Assembly: GCA_903934285.1 (NCBI GenBank)
Contig: CAIZNN010000102.1
Coordinates: 1-64,000, forward strand
Source: Akkermansiaceae bacterium
GTDB lineage: Bacteria > Verrucomicrobiota > Verrucomicrobiia > Verrucomicrobiales > Akkermansiaceae
DNA length: 64,000 nucleotides
Direction: 5' to 3'
The notes below the pieces were generated by a model. The model worked only from the letters and a program-made list of their open reading frames with translations, did not search any database and had not been told where the DNA came from. Below are positions 9,517-20,110 of this stretch, piece after piece (positions within the stretch are counted from its first letter, which is position 1; every line of letters begins with the position of its first letter). A program made the position numbers and the translations under genes.

Positions 9517-10926
9517 ATGCCGAACTGTCAGTTAATCCGCTATGTTTTGAGTTGCTGCGCATTGGTGGTGGTGAGCGGGTGTGGGCCGGTGGGGCCGACC
9601 CACGCGGTGCCTGCGATGGGGTTGCCGGCGGCATTTTCGCGCGGCGGGGTGCAATGGAAGCGCCAAACTATGGGCAGCCAGCCGCGGCCGCAGAAGTGGT
9701 GGCGCCTCTATCAGGATGGGACGCTCAATGGGTTGGTGGAGCGGGCGTTGGTGATGAATCAGGAACTGGCGGGCGCGGCGGCGCGGCTGCGCCAGGCGCG
9801 CGAGCTGAGCAATGCGACCCGCTCGCAATATTTTCCCGACGTCAATCTGGGGACCTTGGCGGAGCGCTCGAAGATCCGTTTCCGCGGGCCGGGCGGCGGC
9901 GGCGTGATTCAATCCGACAATTTTGCGGTGCCGGTGGATTTCCGTTATGAACTCGACGTCTGGGGCAAAGTGAGGCGGCAGGTGGAGTCGGCGGAAGCGT
10001 TGGAAGCGGCGACCGGGGAATCGCTCAACGCGTTGCGACTGAGTGTGGCGGGGGAAGTGGCACAGACCTACTGGGCGCTGCGGGCGGTGGACGCCAACCG
10101 CGCGGTGCTGAGCCGCACCTTGGAGATTCGCCGCAAGGCGCTCGAATTGCTCACCAAGCGCCGCGATGTGGGCAACATCAGCGGCCTCGACCTGTCGCGC
10201 GCCGAGACGGAAGTCGCCAGCGCCGAAGCCGACCGGATCCGCCTCGACCAGGACCGCCTGATATTGGTCAATGCGCTGGCGGTGCTGGCTGGCGCGACGG
10301 CCACCGGTTCCGCGGTGGCCGAGCAAACCGACTTGCCGAAACCGCCGGCGGTGCCGCTGGCGGTACCGTCCGAGGTGTTGCGGCAACGTCCGGACATTCG
10401 TGCCGCCGAGCGCCGGGTGGCCGCCGCCAACGCCGACATCGGGGTGGCGTGTGCGGCGTTTTACCCGTCGTTTTCAATCAATGCCTCCAGCGGTCTTGAT
10501 GCCGCCCGGCTGGCTGACCTATGCGATGCCTCCTCGCTGGTGTGGTCGATCGGCGCGAGCGCGCTGACGCCCATCACCAGCCAGAAATTGCTCAATGCCC
10601 GGCGCGCCGCGGCGGTGGCGGCCCATGAGGCGGCCAGCGCGGAGTACCGCCAGGCGGTGCTGGAATCGATACGCGAGGTGGAAAACGCGCTGCAAGGCGG
10701 TGCCATTCTGGAGCGGCGCCAACTCGCGCAAGACCAGGCGCTGGCCGCCGCCCGCACCACCTTTGAGCTCTCCGCCAAACGCTTCAAGGCCGGACTGGTC
10801 AGCTTCCTCGACGTGGTGGACGCCGAACGCACCCGGCTGGACGCCGAGAAAGCGGCCAACGCGGTGCGCGCCGAACGCCTCGCCGTTTCGGTCTCCCTCA
10901 TCAAGGCGTTGGGCGGGGAGTGGTAG
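9517..10926 (+). CDS. RND efflux outer-membrane lipoprotein (NodT/OprM family)
   Basis: Lipobox-like VVSGCGPVG; WWRLYQDGTLNGLVERAL; RQRPDIRAAERRVAAANADIGVACAAFYPSFSI. Confidence 0.9.
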   Translation: MPNCQLIRYVLSCCALVVVSGCGPVGPTHAVPAMGLPAAFSRGGVQWKRQTMGSQPRPQKWWRLYQDGTLNGLVERALVMNQELAGAAARLRQARELSNATRSQYFPDVNLGTLAERSKIRFRGPGGGGVIQSDNFAVPVDFRYELDVWGKVRRQVESAEALEAATGESLNALRLSVAGEVAQTYWALRAVDANRAVLSRTLEIRRKALELLTKRRDVGNISGLDLSRAETEVASAEADRIRLDQDRLILVNALAVLAGATATGSAVAEQTDLPKPPAVPLAVPSEVLRQRPDIRAAERRVAAANADIGVACAAFYPSFSINASSGLDAARLADLCDASSLVWSIGASALTPITSQKLLNARRAAAVAAHEAASAEYRQAVLESIREVENALQGGAILERRQLAQDQALAAARTTFELSAKRFKAGLVSFLDVVDAERTRLDAEKAANAVRAERLAVSVSLIKALGGEW

Positions 10927-10973
10927 GAAGACTCAAGACCCATGCCCCAAACCTCCTTTCTAACAAACATATC

Positions 10974-12149
10974 ATGAACAGAGCAACACTCCTCACCCTC
11001 GCGGGATGCCTGGTCGGCGGGACAATTCTAACAGGATGTGGCAAGCAGGGCGGGCCCGGCGGGCCGCCGCAGGGCGGGACACCGGAAGTGTCGGTGGTGA
11101 CCGTGCAATTGCAGCGCGTCGCGCTGAGCACGGAATTGCCCGGGCGGGTCTCGGCATCCCGCACGGCGGAGGTGCGGCCCCAGGTGGGAGGCATCATTCA
11201 GGAGCGCTTGTTCACGGAAGGATCCGACGTCAAGGCCGGGGCGGTGCTCTACCAGATAGATCCGGCGAGCTATCAGGCGGCTTATGACGGCGCCACCGCG
11301 GCACTGGCCAAGGCGGAGGCCAATGTGGCGCCGCTGCGGCTGAAGGCCGAGCGCTTCAAGGAATTGCTAGAGAGTGAAGCCGTCAGCAAGCAGGATTATG
11401 ATGACGCCTCGGCGGCGCAGAAACTGGCGGAGGCCGAGATTAACCTGGCCAAGGCGGCGCTGGAGACCGCCCATATCAATCTGGCCTACACCAAGGTGAC
11501 GGCGCCGATTTCCGGTCGCATCGGCCGCTCTGCGGTGACCGACGGCGCGCTGGTGACGGCGAGCCAGCCGGTGCCGCTGGCCACCATCCAACAGCTCGAC
11601 CCGGTGTATGTTGACGTCACCCAGTCGAGCAGCGAAGTGCTGCGCCTCAGGCGGGCGTTGGAAAGCGGCCAGCTCAGCAGCAACGGCGGTCAGGCCAAGG
11701 TGCAGCTGCTGTTGGATGACGGCTCACAATATCCCGAGCCGGGCACGCTCAAATTTTCCGAGGCGTTTGTAGATCCCGGCACCGGCTCGGTGACGTTGCG
11801 CACGCTGTTTCCCAATCCGAAGTTGCTGCTGTTGCCGGGGTTGTTTGTGCGCAGCGTGCTGGAAGAAGGGATCAAGGAGCAGGGGATTTTGGTGCCGCAG
11901 CGCGGGGTGACCCGCAATCCGGCCGGCCAGGCCATGGTCATGGTGGTCGGTGCCGAGGAAAAGGTTGAAGCCCGGGTGATCAAGGCCGATCGCACCGTCG
12001 GCGACGACTGGCTGGTGCAAGACGGTTTGCAGGCGGGCGACCGGGTGATTTTGGAAGGGACTCAAAAAGCGCGGCCGGGCACGGTGGTCAAAGCCGTGCC
12101 CTTCGGTGCCAAGCCCGCGCCGGCTCCTGCTGCGGCCGAAAAACAGTAA
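10974..12149 (+). CDS. RND efflux periplasmic adaptor (AcrA-like)
   Basis: Lipobox LTGCGKQ; PGRVSASRTAEVRPQVGGIIQERLFTEGSDVKAGAVLYQIDP; AYTKVTAPISGRIGRS. Confidence 0.92.
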   Translation: MNRATLLTLAGCLVGGTILTGCGKQGGPGGPPQGGTPEVSVVTVQLQRVALSTELPGRVSASRTAEVRPQVGGIIQERLFTEGSDVKAGAVLYQIDPASYQAAYDGATAALAKAEANVAPLRLKAERFKELLESEAVSKQDYDDASAAQKLAEAEINLAKAALETAHINLAYTKVTAPISGRIGRSAVTDGALVTASQPVPLATIQQLDPVYVDVTQSSSEVLRLRRALESGQLSSNGGQAKVQLLLDDGSQYPEPGTLKFSEAFVDPGTGSVTLRTLFPNPKLLLLPGLFVRSVLEEGIKEQGILVPQRGVTRNPAGQAMVMVVGAEEKVEARVIKADRTVGDDWLVQDGLQAGDRVILEGTQKARPGTVVKAVPFGAKPAPAPAAAEKQ

Positions 12150-12327
12150 CATCGCTTCGTTGCTTGGATGAACTACAAAACCAAGAAACCACTGAGGCCA
12201 CTGAAAGCCGCTGATAACACTGTTAGTTCCTTATTTTCCAGTGGTTTTCAGTGTTTCAGTGGTCAACCTGCCCCCTCTCACAAAACAAAGTCCGCTCCAA
12301 CGGCTTCAAGGTAACAACTTTCCCGCC

Positions 12328-15300
12328 ATGCCTCGCTTTTTCATCAACCGCCCGATCTTTGCCTGGGTCATCGCCATCATGATCATGCTGGCGGGCTTGC
12401 TGTCCATCAAGACGCTGCCAGTTTCCCAGTACCCGCCGATCGCCCCGCCTCAGATCACCATCAACGCCATGTACCCGGGCGCCTCCGCCCAAACGGTGCA
12501 GGATACCGTCACCCAGGTGGTCGAACAAAAACTCAACGGCATCGACAACCTGATCTATATGTCGTCGACGAGCGACTCGGCCGGGGCGGTGGCGATCAAT
12601 CTGACATTCAAGGCCGGCACCGACCCGAACATTGCGCAGGTGCAGGTGCAGAACAAGCTGCAGCTGGCCACGCCGCTGTTGCCCCAGATTGTCCAGCGCC
12701 AGGGCATCCAGGTGGTCAAGTCCACCAAGAACTTCCTGATCCTGGTGGGCCTGGTGTCCGAAGATGGCGCGATGGACCGCCATTCCCTAACCGATTACAT
12801 GGTGTCCAACGTCCAGGATATTGTCAGCCGGCTCGAAGGGGTGGGTGAGCTCCAGGTGTTCGGCTCGCAAAACGCCATGCGCATCTGGCTCAACCCGAAC
12901 AAGCTCAACAACTACCGCCTGACCACCAATGATGTGATTGCGGCGCTGCAGGCGCAAAACGCCCAGGTGTCGGCCGGCCAGTTCGGCGGCAGTCCCTCGC
13001 TGCAAGGCCAGCAGTTGAACGCCACCATCACCGCGCGCACCTTGCTGCAGACAGTGGAACAATTCGGCGCGGTGATCCTCAAGACGAACAACGACGGCTC
13101 CACCGTCAAACTCAGGGAGGTGGCCGAATGCAAGATCGGCACGGAGAATTACGACGTGCTGGGGCGTTACAAGGGCAAGCCGGTGGGGGCGATGGCCATC
13201 CGCCTGGCCGCGGGCGCCAACGCCTTGGACACCGCCAACCGGATCAAGGCGAAGATGGCGGAATTGTCGGGATTTTTCCCTGCGGGCATGAAAGTGGTTT
13301 ACCCCTATGACACGACGCCGTTCGTCAAGATCTCCATCCAGGAAGTGGTCCAGACCTTGGTGGAGGCGATCTGTCTGGTGTTCATCATCATGTTCGTTTT
13401 CCTGCAGAACATCCGGGCGACCCTGATTCCGACCATCGCCGTGCCGGTGGTGTTGCTAGGCACCTTCGGGGTGCTGTCGGTCTGCGGCTTTTCCATCAAC
13501 ACCCTGACCCTGTTTGCCTTGGTCATTGTGGTCGGGTTATTGGTGGACGACGCCATCGTGGTGGTGGAGAACGTGGAACGCATCATGAGTGAGGAAGGGT
13601 TGCCGCCCAAGGAGGCGACCATCAAGTCGATGGGCCAGATCACCAGCGCGTTGTGGGGCATCGCCACGGTGCTCACCGCGGTGTTCGTGCCGATGGCATT
13701 TTTCGGCGGTTCCACCGGGGTGATCTACCGCCAGTTTTCCATCACGATCATAGCCGCGATGATCCTCTCGGTGCTCATTGCCATGACCCTGACCCCGGCG
13801 CTGTGCGCCACCTTGCTCAAGCCGGTGGCAAAAGGCCATAGTGCAGGCGAAGCGGGCTGGTTCCGGGGGGGCTTCTACTGGTTCAATAAAGGGTTCAACC
13901 GGTGTGCCACCGGCTATCAGTCGGTTGTCGGCCGCTCGTTCAACAAGCCGGTGCGCTACCTGCTGGTCTATGGTGCCATTGTGGCGGCGATGGCGGTGCT
14001 TTTCGTGCGGCTGCCCACCGCGTTCCTGCCGGATGAGGATCAGGGGATCCTCATCTGTCTGGTCCAACTCCCTGCCGGGGCCACCCAGGAGCGCACCCTC
14101 AAGGTCGTCGAACAATTGGAACAGCATTTCCTGGTGCGGGAAGAAAAAGCTGTGGAGGCGGTCATCGCGGTGGCCGGCTTCAGTTTTGCCGGCCGGGGCC
14201 AGAACATGGGGCTGGCCTTTGTCCGGCTCAAGGATTGGAAACTGCGCAAGTCCCCCGAGCTGAAGGCCGCAGCCATCGCCGGCAGGGCCATGGCCGCACT
14301 CTCGCAAATCAAGGATGGCCAGGTGTTTGCCTTTTCGCCGCCGGCAGTCATCGAATTGGGCCAGGCCAACGGCTTTGACTTCATGCTGCAGGATCGCGGC
14401 GGCGTCGGCCATGACAAGCTCATGGCGGCCCGCAACCAGTTGTTAGGCATGGCGATGAAGAACCCGAAACTCATCGCGGTGCGACCTAACGGCCAGGAGG
14501 ACTCGCCGCAGTTCAAGCTGGACATCGATGATGTGCGGGCCGGGGCGCTGGGGGTCTCGCTCAACGACATCAACAATGTGCTGGCCACCGCGTGGGGCAG
14601 TTCCTACGTCAACGACTTCATTGAGAACGGCCGGGTCAAGAAGGTTTACCTGCAGGCCGACGCGCGGTACCGGATGCTGCCGGAGGACATCGCCAAATGG
14701 TATGTTAGAAACGGCCAGGGCGAGATGGTGCCATTTTCGGCGTTTGCCGGAGCCCGCTGGCAGTACGGCTCGCCGCGCTTGGAACGCTACAATGGCATCC
14801 CATCCGTGGAGATCATGGGACAGGCCGCGCCGGGCATCAGCACCGGTGAGGCAATGGTCGAAATGGAGAAGATGGCAGCCCAGCTCCCGCCGGGAGTGGG
14901 TTACGAATGGACCGGTCTGTCCTACGAGGAGAAGAAGGCCGGGGCACAAGCGCCGGCGCTGTATGCCATCTCGCTGCTGGTGGTGTTTCTCAGCGTGGCG
15001 GCTTTGTATGAGAGCTGGACCATCCCCTTTGTCAACCTGCTGATGCTGCCACTGGGCCTGGTGGGGGCGGTCACCGCGGTCACGCTGCGGGTGCTGCCCA
15101 ACGATGTCTACCTGCAAATCGGCCTGCTCACCACCGTCGGGCTTTCCACCAAGAATGCCATTCTCATCATCCAGTTCATCAAAGCCCAAATGCATGATGG
15201 CCATGAGCTGGTGGAAGCCACCCTCACCGCTGTTAGAATCCGGCTGCGCCCGGTGATCATGACCTCGCTGGCGTTCTTTTTCGGCACGCTGCCGCTGGCC

Positions 15301-15495
15301 CTCACCCATGGTGCCGGGGCGGCGGCACAGAACGCCATCGGCACCGCGGTGACCGGCGGGTTGCTTTCGGCCACTTTCATCGACCTGATTTTCATCCCGT
15401 TTTTCTTTGTGCTCATCTCGCGCCTGTTCGGGTCGAAGCCGCCGCCTGGCGCGGTGCCAACTGGCGGACTGGCCCCCACTGCGGCGGCCGGCTGA
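12328..15495 (+). CDS. RND efflux inner-membrane transporter (AcrB/HAE1-like)
   Basis: [43 protein letters not shown], long [21 protein letters not shown]. Confidence 0.95.
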   Translation: MPRFFINRPIFAWVIAIMIMLAGLLSIKTLPVSQYPPIAPPQITINAMYPGASAQTVQDTVTQVVEQKLNGIDNLIYMSSTSDSAGAVAINLTFKAGTDPNIAQVQVQNKLQLATPLLPQIVQRQGIQVVKSTKNFLILVGLVSEDGAMDRHSLTDYMVSNVQDIVSRLEGVGELQVFGSQNAMRIWLNPNKLNNYRLTTNDVIAALQAQNAQVSAGQFGGSPSLQGQQLNATITARTLLQTVEQFGAVILKTNNDGSTVKLREVAECKIGTENYDVLGRYKGKPVGAMAIRLAAGANALDTANRIKAKMAELSGFFPAGMKVVYPYDTTPFVKISIQEVVQTLVEAICLVFIIMFVFLQNIRATLIPTIAVPVVLLGTFGVLSVCGFSINTLTLFALVIVVGLLVDDAIVVVENVERIMSEEGLPPKEATIKSMGQITSALWGIATVLTAVFVPMAFFGGSTGVIYRQFSITIIAAMILSVLIAMTLTPALCATLLKPVAKGHSAGEAGWFRGGFYWFNKGFNRCATGYQSVVGRSFNKPVRYLLVYGAIVAAMAVLFVRLPTAFLPDEDQGILICLVQLPAGATQERTLKVVEQLEQHFLVREEKAVEAVIAVAGFSFAGRGQNMGLAFVRLKDWKLRKSPELKAAAIAGRAMAALSQIKDGQVFAFSPPAVIELGQANGFDFMLQDRGGVGHDKLMAARNQLLGMAMKNPKLIAVRPNGQEDSPQFKLDIDDVRAGALGVSLNDINNVLATAWGSSYVNDFIENGRVKKVYLQADARYRMLPEDIAKWYVRNGQGEMVPFSAFAGARWQYGSPRLERYNGIPSVEIMGQAAPGISTGEAMVEMEKMAAQLPPGVGYEWTGLSYEEKKAGAQAPALYAISLLVVFLSVAALYESWTIPFVNLLMLPLGLVGAVTAVTLRVLPNDVYLQIGLLTTVGLSTKNAILIIQFIKAQMHDGHELVEATLTAVRIRLRPVIMTSLAFFFGTLPLALTHGAGAAAQNAIGTAVTGGLLSATFIDLIFIPFFFVLISRLFGSKPPPGAVPTGGLAPTAAAG

Positions 15496-15550
15496 TTTCC
15501 CGCACACGGGACTTGGCAAGTCCGGTTGCATGCGCGACGCTGCGCGCCGG

Positions 15551-16018
15551 ATGAAACGCGTGGTGATCCATACCGACGGTGGCTGCAAGGGCAATCCCGG
15601 CCCCGGCGGCTATGGCGCCGTGCTGGTGTGTGGCAACCATCGCATGGAACTCGCCGCCGGCTACCGGCTCACCACCAACAACCGCATGGAATTGCGCGCC
15701 GCCATCGCCGCTCTGGAATTGCTCAGCGAGCCGTGCACGGTGGAATTGCACTCGGATTCCAAATACATCATCGACGCCCTAACGAAAAAGTGGCTCGCCG
15801 GCTGGCAACGGCGCGGCTGGCAAACCGCCGCCAAACAACCGGTGAAGAACCAGGATCTGTGGCTGCGCCTGCTCGCCGCCACGGCACCGCACACCATCCA
15901 CTGGCATTGGGTGAAAGGCCACGCCGGCCATAGCGAAAACGAACGCTGCGACGTGCTGGCCAACGCCGCGGTGCAGGCCCCGCTGTTGCTGGAAGACGCG
16001 GGGTTCGGGGCGGGGTGA
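15551..16018 (+). CDS. rnhA: Ribonuclease HI
   Basis: HTDGGCKGNPGPGGYGAVL, NNRMELRAAIAAL, HSDSKYIIDAL, WVKGHAGHSENERCD. Confidence 0.95.
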   Translation: MKRVVIHTDGGCKGNPGPGGYGAVLVCGNHRMELAAGYRLTTNNRMELRAAIAALELLSEPCTVELHSDSKYIIDALTKKWLAGWQRRGWQTAAKQPVKNQDLWLRLLAATAPHTIHWHWVKGHAGHSENERCDVLANAAVQAPLLLEDAGFGAG

Positions 16019-16020
16019 CG

Positions 16021-16056
16021 GACAGGTCGGACAGGTCGGACAGGTCGGACGAGTCA
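16021..16056. repeat. 9-bp tandem repeat (GACAGGTCG)n
   Basis: Three exact units plus a degenerate fourth between convergent rnhA and accA. Confidence 0.8.
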
Positions 16057-16073
16057 GGCGGGATGCCGCCGCC

Positions 16074-17027
16074 TTACTTGTCGGCCCACTCGCCGAAACT
16101 GCGGAATTTCTGGTAGCGTTGCTCGAGGAGGACGTCGGTGGGAAGCGCGGCGAGTTCGGCGAGGTGGCGCAGCACACAATCGCGGAAGGCGCTGGCAGCG
16201 GCGTGGTGGTCGCGATGGGCGCCACCGGTGGGTTCGTCGATGACGTCGTCGATGAGGCCGAGTTGTTTGAGATCGGGAGCGACGAGCTTCATGGCGGCGG
16301 CGGCTTCCGGGGCGTGCTTGCGGTGTTTCCAGAGGATGGCGGCGCAGCCTTCCGGGCTGATCACTGAGTAATAGGCGTTTTCCATCATGATGACGCGGTC
16401 GGCCACGCCAATCCCGAGGGCCCCGCCGGAGCCACCTTCGCCGAGCACCACGGCGATGGTGGGGACGCGCAGCAACATCATTTCGCGGAGGTTGAAGGCG
16501 ATGGCTTCGGCGATGTTGCGTTCTTCAGCCCCGATGCCGGGAAAGGCGCCTGGCGTATCAATCAGGGTGATGACGGGCAGGCTGAATTTTTCCGCCAATT
16601 GCATCAGGCGCATGGCTTTGCGGTAGCCTTCGGGGTGGGCACTGCCGAAATTGCGGCGGAGGTTTTCCTTGGTGTTGCGGCCTTTTTGGTGTCCGACGAT
16701 GACGACGGGTTGGCCGCCGATGCGGGCGAAGCCGCCGGGCATGGCATGGTCGTCGCCGATGTGGCGGTCGCCATGGAGTTCACAAAAATCAGTGAACGCG
16801 TTGGCCACGTAGTCGAGCATGAAGGGCCGGTCGGTGTGGCGGGCAATCTGGACCCGCTGCCAGGGCGTCAGGTTCTGATAGATCGCGGCCCGGGTATCCG
16901 CGAGCGTCTCCTCCATCGCGGCAACATCGGCCGACAGGTCGATATTCGCCGCGGCGGCTTTGGCGCGGAGTTTGTCCAATTCGCGTTCCAGTTCGGCGAT
17001 GGGCTTTTCGAATTCGAGCACTTGCAT
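16074..17027 (-). CDS. accA: Acetyl-CoA carboxylase carboxyltransferase subunit alpha
   Basis: MQVLEFEKPIAELERELDKL; GDDHAMPGGFARIGGQPVVIVGHQKGR; LIDTPGAFPGIGAEERNIAEAIA. Confidence 0.95.
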   Translation of the reverse strand: MQVLEFEKPIAELERELDKLRAKAAAANIDLSADVAAMEETLADTRAAIYQNLTPWQRVQIARHTDRPFMLDYVANAFTDFCELHGDRHIGDDHAMPGGFARIGGQPVVIVGHQKGRNTKENLRRNFGSAHPEGYRKAMRLMQLAEKFSLPVITLIDTPGAFPGIGAEERNIAEAIAFNLREMMLLRVPTIAVVLGEGGSGGALGIGVADRVIMMENAYYSVISPEGCAAILWKHRKHAPEAAAAMKLVAPDLKQLGLIDDVIDEPTGGAHRDHHAAASAFRDCVLRHLAELAALPTDVLLEQRYQKFRSFGEWADK

Positions 17028-17108
17028 GGCGGGAGAGTTGCAGATTTTGATTTTGAGTGGCAAGGAGCAATTCCGGCGAGGCTGCCGGGGTGGCGGGCTG
17101 GATTCGTC

Positions 17109-18143
17109 TCAGCGGCCGGCATTGCGGATTTCCACGGTGTTGCCGATGCGGGTGAGCAGGAAAACCTCCTCCATGTCCGACGGGCTGAGAAAAATCCCGC
17201 GCGCCCCGGCATCCTCCGCCGCGTAGGCGCGGATTTGCACCGGGAGCTTGGCGAGTTGGATGGCTTTGCCTGGCGGCGGACCACCCTTGGCCTCCGCCTT
17301 GGCATCCGCCTTGGCTTCCGCCTTGGCCTCCGCCTTGGCCTCCGCCTTGGCATCCGCCTTGGCATCTGTCCTGGCATCTGCCCTGGCCTCCGGCTTGGTC
17401 TGCGGCTTGGTCTTGGTCTCCGCTTTGGCTTTCGGTTTGCTGTGGCGGGAGTCGAGTTGGCCGGCTTTCATCTGGATGGTGGTGCGCAGGTTGGCGAGTT
17501 TACCGGCGGCTTCGAGGTGGAGGATCGGGTATTCGCAGAGGAAGCGACCGCCGTCCCACAGTGAGAGCGCCTTGCGGCGGGGTTCGATGAGCAGGTGGAA
17601 CTCCAGGGGCATGACGATCAATTCGTCGCCAGGCAGCAGGTTCTTGAGTTCCTGCAAGCCATTGAGGTGCATGATGAAATCCAAGGTGGTCTGGTAATGG
17701 GCAGCGATGCCGAGAAACGAATCACCGCGTTTGACGATGTGGATTTGTTTGCCCGTCATTTGGGTGGTGGAGAGGATTTCATCCAGGTTCATCTCGCCGA
17801 CGATATGGCGGGCGAGCGGGGCGGAGGATGAGGTGGGGAAGATGTTGACGATGGTGGTGAGCTTTTCGCGGGCGGCGGGCAAGTGGCCCAGCGCGATGAG
17901 TTCATGGGCCTTTTGAAACGTCTTCTCGCCGGGATCAATGTCGGGCATTTCCGCGGCATCCACCATCTGGGAGAACTCCGCCTCGGGCTGCTTGCCCATC
18001 ACCACGGCTGGATTGGGGATGATTTTCTCAAACACCCCGCCCAACGGCCGCACCGCCACGTGATAGGCAAACATCCCGGTGAAGCCGATGGCCCCGATGA
18101 CGGCGGCGGCAGCAAGCAGCTTGACGAAAGTCCAAACTCTCAT
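17109..18143 (-). CDS. LysM-domain envelope protein with AKAE/AKAD repeat linker
   Basis: N-terminal TM; IHIVKRGDSFLGIAAHYQTTLDFIMHLNGLQELKNLLPGDELIV LysM; DAKAEAKAEAKAEAKAEAKADAK tract from about 12-bp repeats. Confidence 0.75.
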   Translation of the reverse strand: MRVWTFVKLLAAAAVIGAIGFTGMFAYHVAVRPLGGVFEKIIPNPAVVMGKQPEAEFSQMVDAAEMPDIDPGEKTFQKAHELIALGHLPAAREKLTTIVNIFPTSSSAPLARHIVGEMNLDEILSTTQMTGKQIHIVKRGDSFLGIAAHYQTTLDFIMHLNGLQELKNLLPGDELIVMPLEFHLLIEPRRKALSLWDGGRFLCEYPILHLEAAGKLANLRTTIQMKAGQLDSRHSKPKAKAETKTKPQTKPEARADARTDAKADAKAEAKAEAKAEAKADAKAEAKGGPPPGKAIQLAKLPVQIRAYAAEDAGARGIFLSPSDMEEVFLLTRIGNTVEIRNAGR

Positions 18144-18158
18144 GGGCTGGAGCAAGGC

Positions 18159-18695
18159 TCAGAGCAGACCACGCCGCTTGAAATCGAACGCGTTGATCTC
18201 ATGCGAGCGGATAATCATGTCAAAGGAAAACTTGAGGATCGATACCTCCCACGCGTCGTCCACCCCCTCAATCACGGCGCGGGTGGGATTGCCAGTGCGC
18301 CGCACATCCTCCAACACCCGCTCGCGCACCGCTTCTATCGAATCATGGACGATCTCTTCGTGGACCTGGCCGCGGCGGAATTGAAAGCCGTATTGCAGAA
18401 AGGCAAGGTTCTTGCCCTCATCGCGGAATTTCGCAATCAACGCGTCGATGCGCGCGCGTGCGCTGGCGTCAAACCCCTCGAGCTCGATCTCGCGGTATGG
18501 CCCCGGGCGCAGGATTCGCGGGCGCTGCGCCTCAACCTCGCCAGTGCGGATGCGGACCTGGCCGACCCGGTCCATCAACTCGCTGATGATCTGGAATTCA
18601 AAGCGGGTCTCACCAAATGTCTCGATCCGTCGATCCGGCTCGCGCAGGACGCGGGTCGTCTCCAGGGCGTATTGGATACTGTCTGGCGAGTGCAT
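18159..18695 (-). CDS. Conserved hypothetical protein
   Basis: Complete ORF in the same orientation as flanking genes, no family recognised. Confidence 0.6.
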   Translation of the reverse strand: MHSPDSIQYALETTRVLREPDRRIETFGETRFEFQIISELMDRVGQVRIRTGEVEAQRPRILRPGPYREIELEGFDASARARIDALIAKFRDEGKNLAFLQYGFQFRRGQVHEEIVHDSIEAVRERVLEDVRRTGNPTRAVIEGVDDAWEVSILKFSFDMIIRSHEINAFDFKRRGLL

Positions 18696-18792
18696 GGTCG
18701 ACTCAATGTCCGACAGATCGGGCGAATTGCAAAGAAAAGGGCGGACACCACCGGGGAGCCCACCCTTTTACAAAACAAGCCGTCGGCTGGAC

Positions 18793-19035
18793 TCAGCCTT
18801 GCTGGGAGTTGATGTAGGTGATGACATCGCCGACCGACTGGAGCTTTTCAGCTTCTTCGTCGGGCACTTCGATGTCAAATTCTTCTTCAAAAGCCATGAC
18901 GAGTTCCACGGTGTCGAGCGAATCGGCACCAAGGTCTTCAACGAACTTTGCTTCTGGGGTCACTTGATCGGCACTGACGCCGAGCTGGTCGACGATGATG
19001 TCCTTCACACGGGCTTCGATACTTTTATCAGACAT
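18793..19035 (-). CDS. acpP: Acyl carrier protein
   Basis: [34 protein letters not shown]. Confidence 0.97.
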   Translation of the reverse strand: MSDKSIEARVKDIIVDQLGVSADQVTPEAKFVEDLGADSLDTVELVMAFEEEFDIEVPDEEAEKLQSVGDVITYINSQQG

Positions 19036-19146
19036 AGGCTACTGTAGTGGTTATGGTTGGCGTCGGGGCTGGCTTAGCGTGTCAGGGCCTCACTTGGCAA
19101 CTCCTAAAAACGCCGCAAGCAGGAAAAATTCCAAACAGTGGGGAAA

Positions 19147-19977
19147 TCAACCGGTTTGCGGCCCCGAATCGGTGTCGCTCGCACCTGGCGCCGGGGCCAC
19201 CATGGCGTATTCCATCACTTCGCCGGAAAAACGTGAGCGAATCATCCGCATGAGTTGCTCGGCAGGCTCGCCGTCCTCCTTTTTGAAGCCGCCGTAGGTG
19301 AGCCCATCGATGCGCAGGCGGCCGCTGCCGCTGGTGCCATCGAACTCGACAAAGGCCAGGCCCTTGGTGTCCCACTTGCGCAGATCGAGGAATCGCATGT
19401 CGGCATACGGGACGCGGCGGCCGCGCTGGTCGGTCACCGCGTCGGCAGTGGCGGTGATGGTGCGGCGCAGGGTGCGCACCAGGAAGAAGGCGATGATGAG
19501 GGTAAGCGCCGCGCAAACCCAGAACACGACCCATTGTTCCTTGATTTTACGGGCATCGTAGGGCTCTTCGGGCGAGGCCTCGTTGAGCCCGCGCAGCTTG
19601 GTGTATTCGCGCCAGAGCAGGTTCCACTGCAGCGGGCGCATCCGCTCGTAGTCATGCAGAATCTCCGGCCACGGCAGCGGCGCGCGCAGGCTGGCGGGCA
19701 ACACCGAGGAGTCGGGCGGCAAGTCGACGAACTGCGCGGCCGCAAATTTTTTCCAAGTTTCCGGGGTGAGGGTTCCGGCCTGGTTCATTTTGGAGAACTC
19801 GTCATTGGCCTTTTGAAAGGCACGGTGCAGATAGAACACCTCGTTCTTGCTGCGGTACCCGCTGGCACCGTCCATATAAAACAGCACGGCAAACACCCCA
19901 AACATCAATACCATCACCCCCGCGCGGAAAAGAAACCAGCGGGTCGGCTTGCAAACAATCGTGTCGGGCTCAGTCAT
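19147..19977 (-). CDS. Hypothetical membrane protein with two TM segments
   Basis: MTEPDTIVCKPTRWFLFRAGVMVLMFGVFAVLFYM...WVVFWVCAALTLIIAFFLVRTL. Confidence 0.6.
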   Translation of the reverse strand: MTEPDTIVCKPTRWFLFRAGVMVLMFGVFAVLFYMDGASGYRSKNEVFYLHRAFQKANDEFSKMNQAGTLTPETWKKFAAAQFVDLPPDSSVLPASLRAPLPWPEILHDYERMRPLQWNLLWREYTKLRGLNEASPEEPYDARKIKEQWVVFWVCAALTLIIAFFLVRTLRRTITATADAVTDQRGRRVPYADMRFLDLRKWDTKGLAFVEFDGTSGSGRLRIDGLTYGGFKKEDGEPAEQLMRMIRSRFSGEVMEYAMVAPAPGASDTDSGPQTG

Positions 19978-20110
19978 CGTGTTCAGCACAGAGAACTCCC
20001 GCCGACAGGGGCTTGGCAAGCCACAAACCACCCGCCCCAGACAATTTTCCTGCAATTCTTTGCGATTACCGCTTGCAGCTGGCGCGCTCCTTGGATACGG
20101 AGAGCGCGTT

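Noticed and set aside
15407-15550. Upstream extension of RNase H ORF
   Set aside because: RNase H similarity starts at ATG 15551 and the extension overlaps the RND transporter 3' end.
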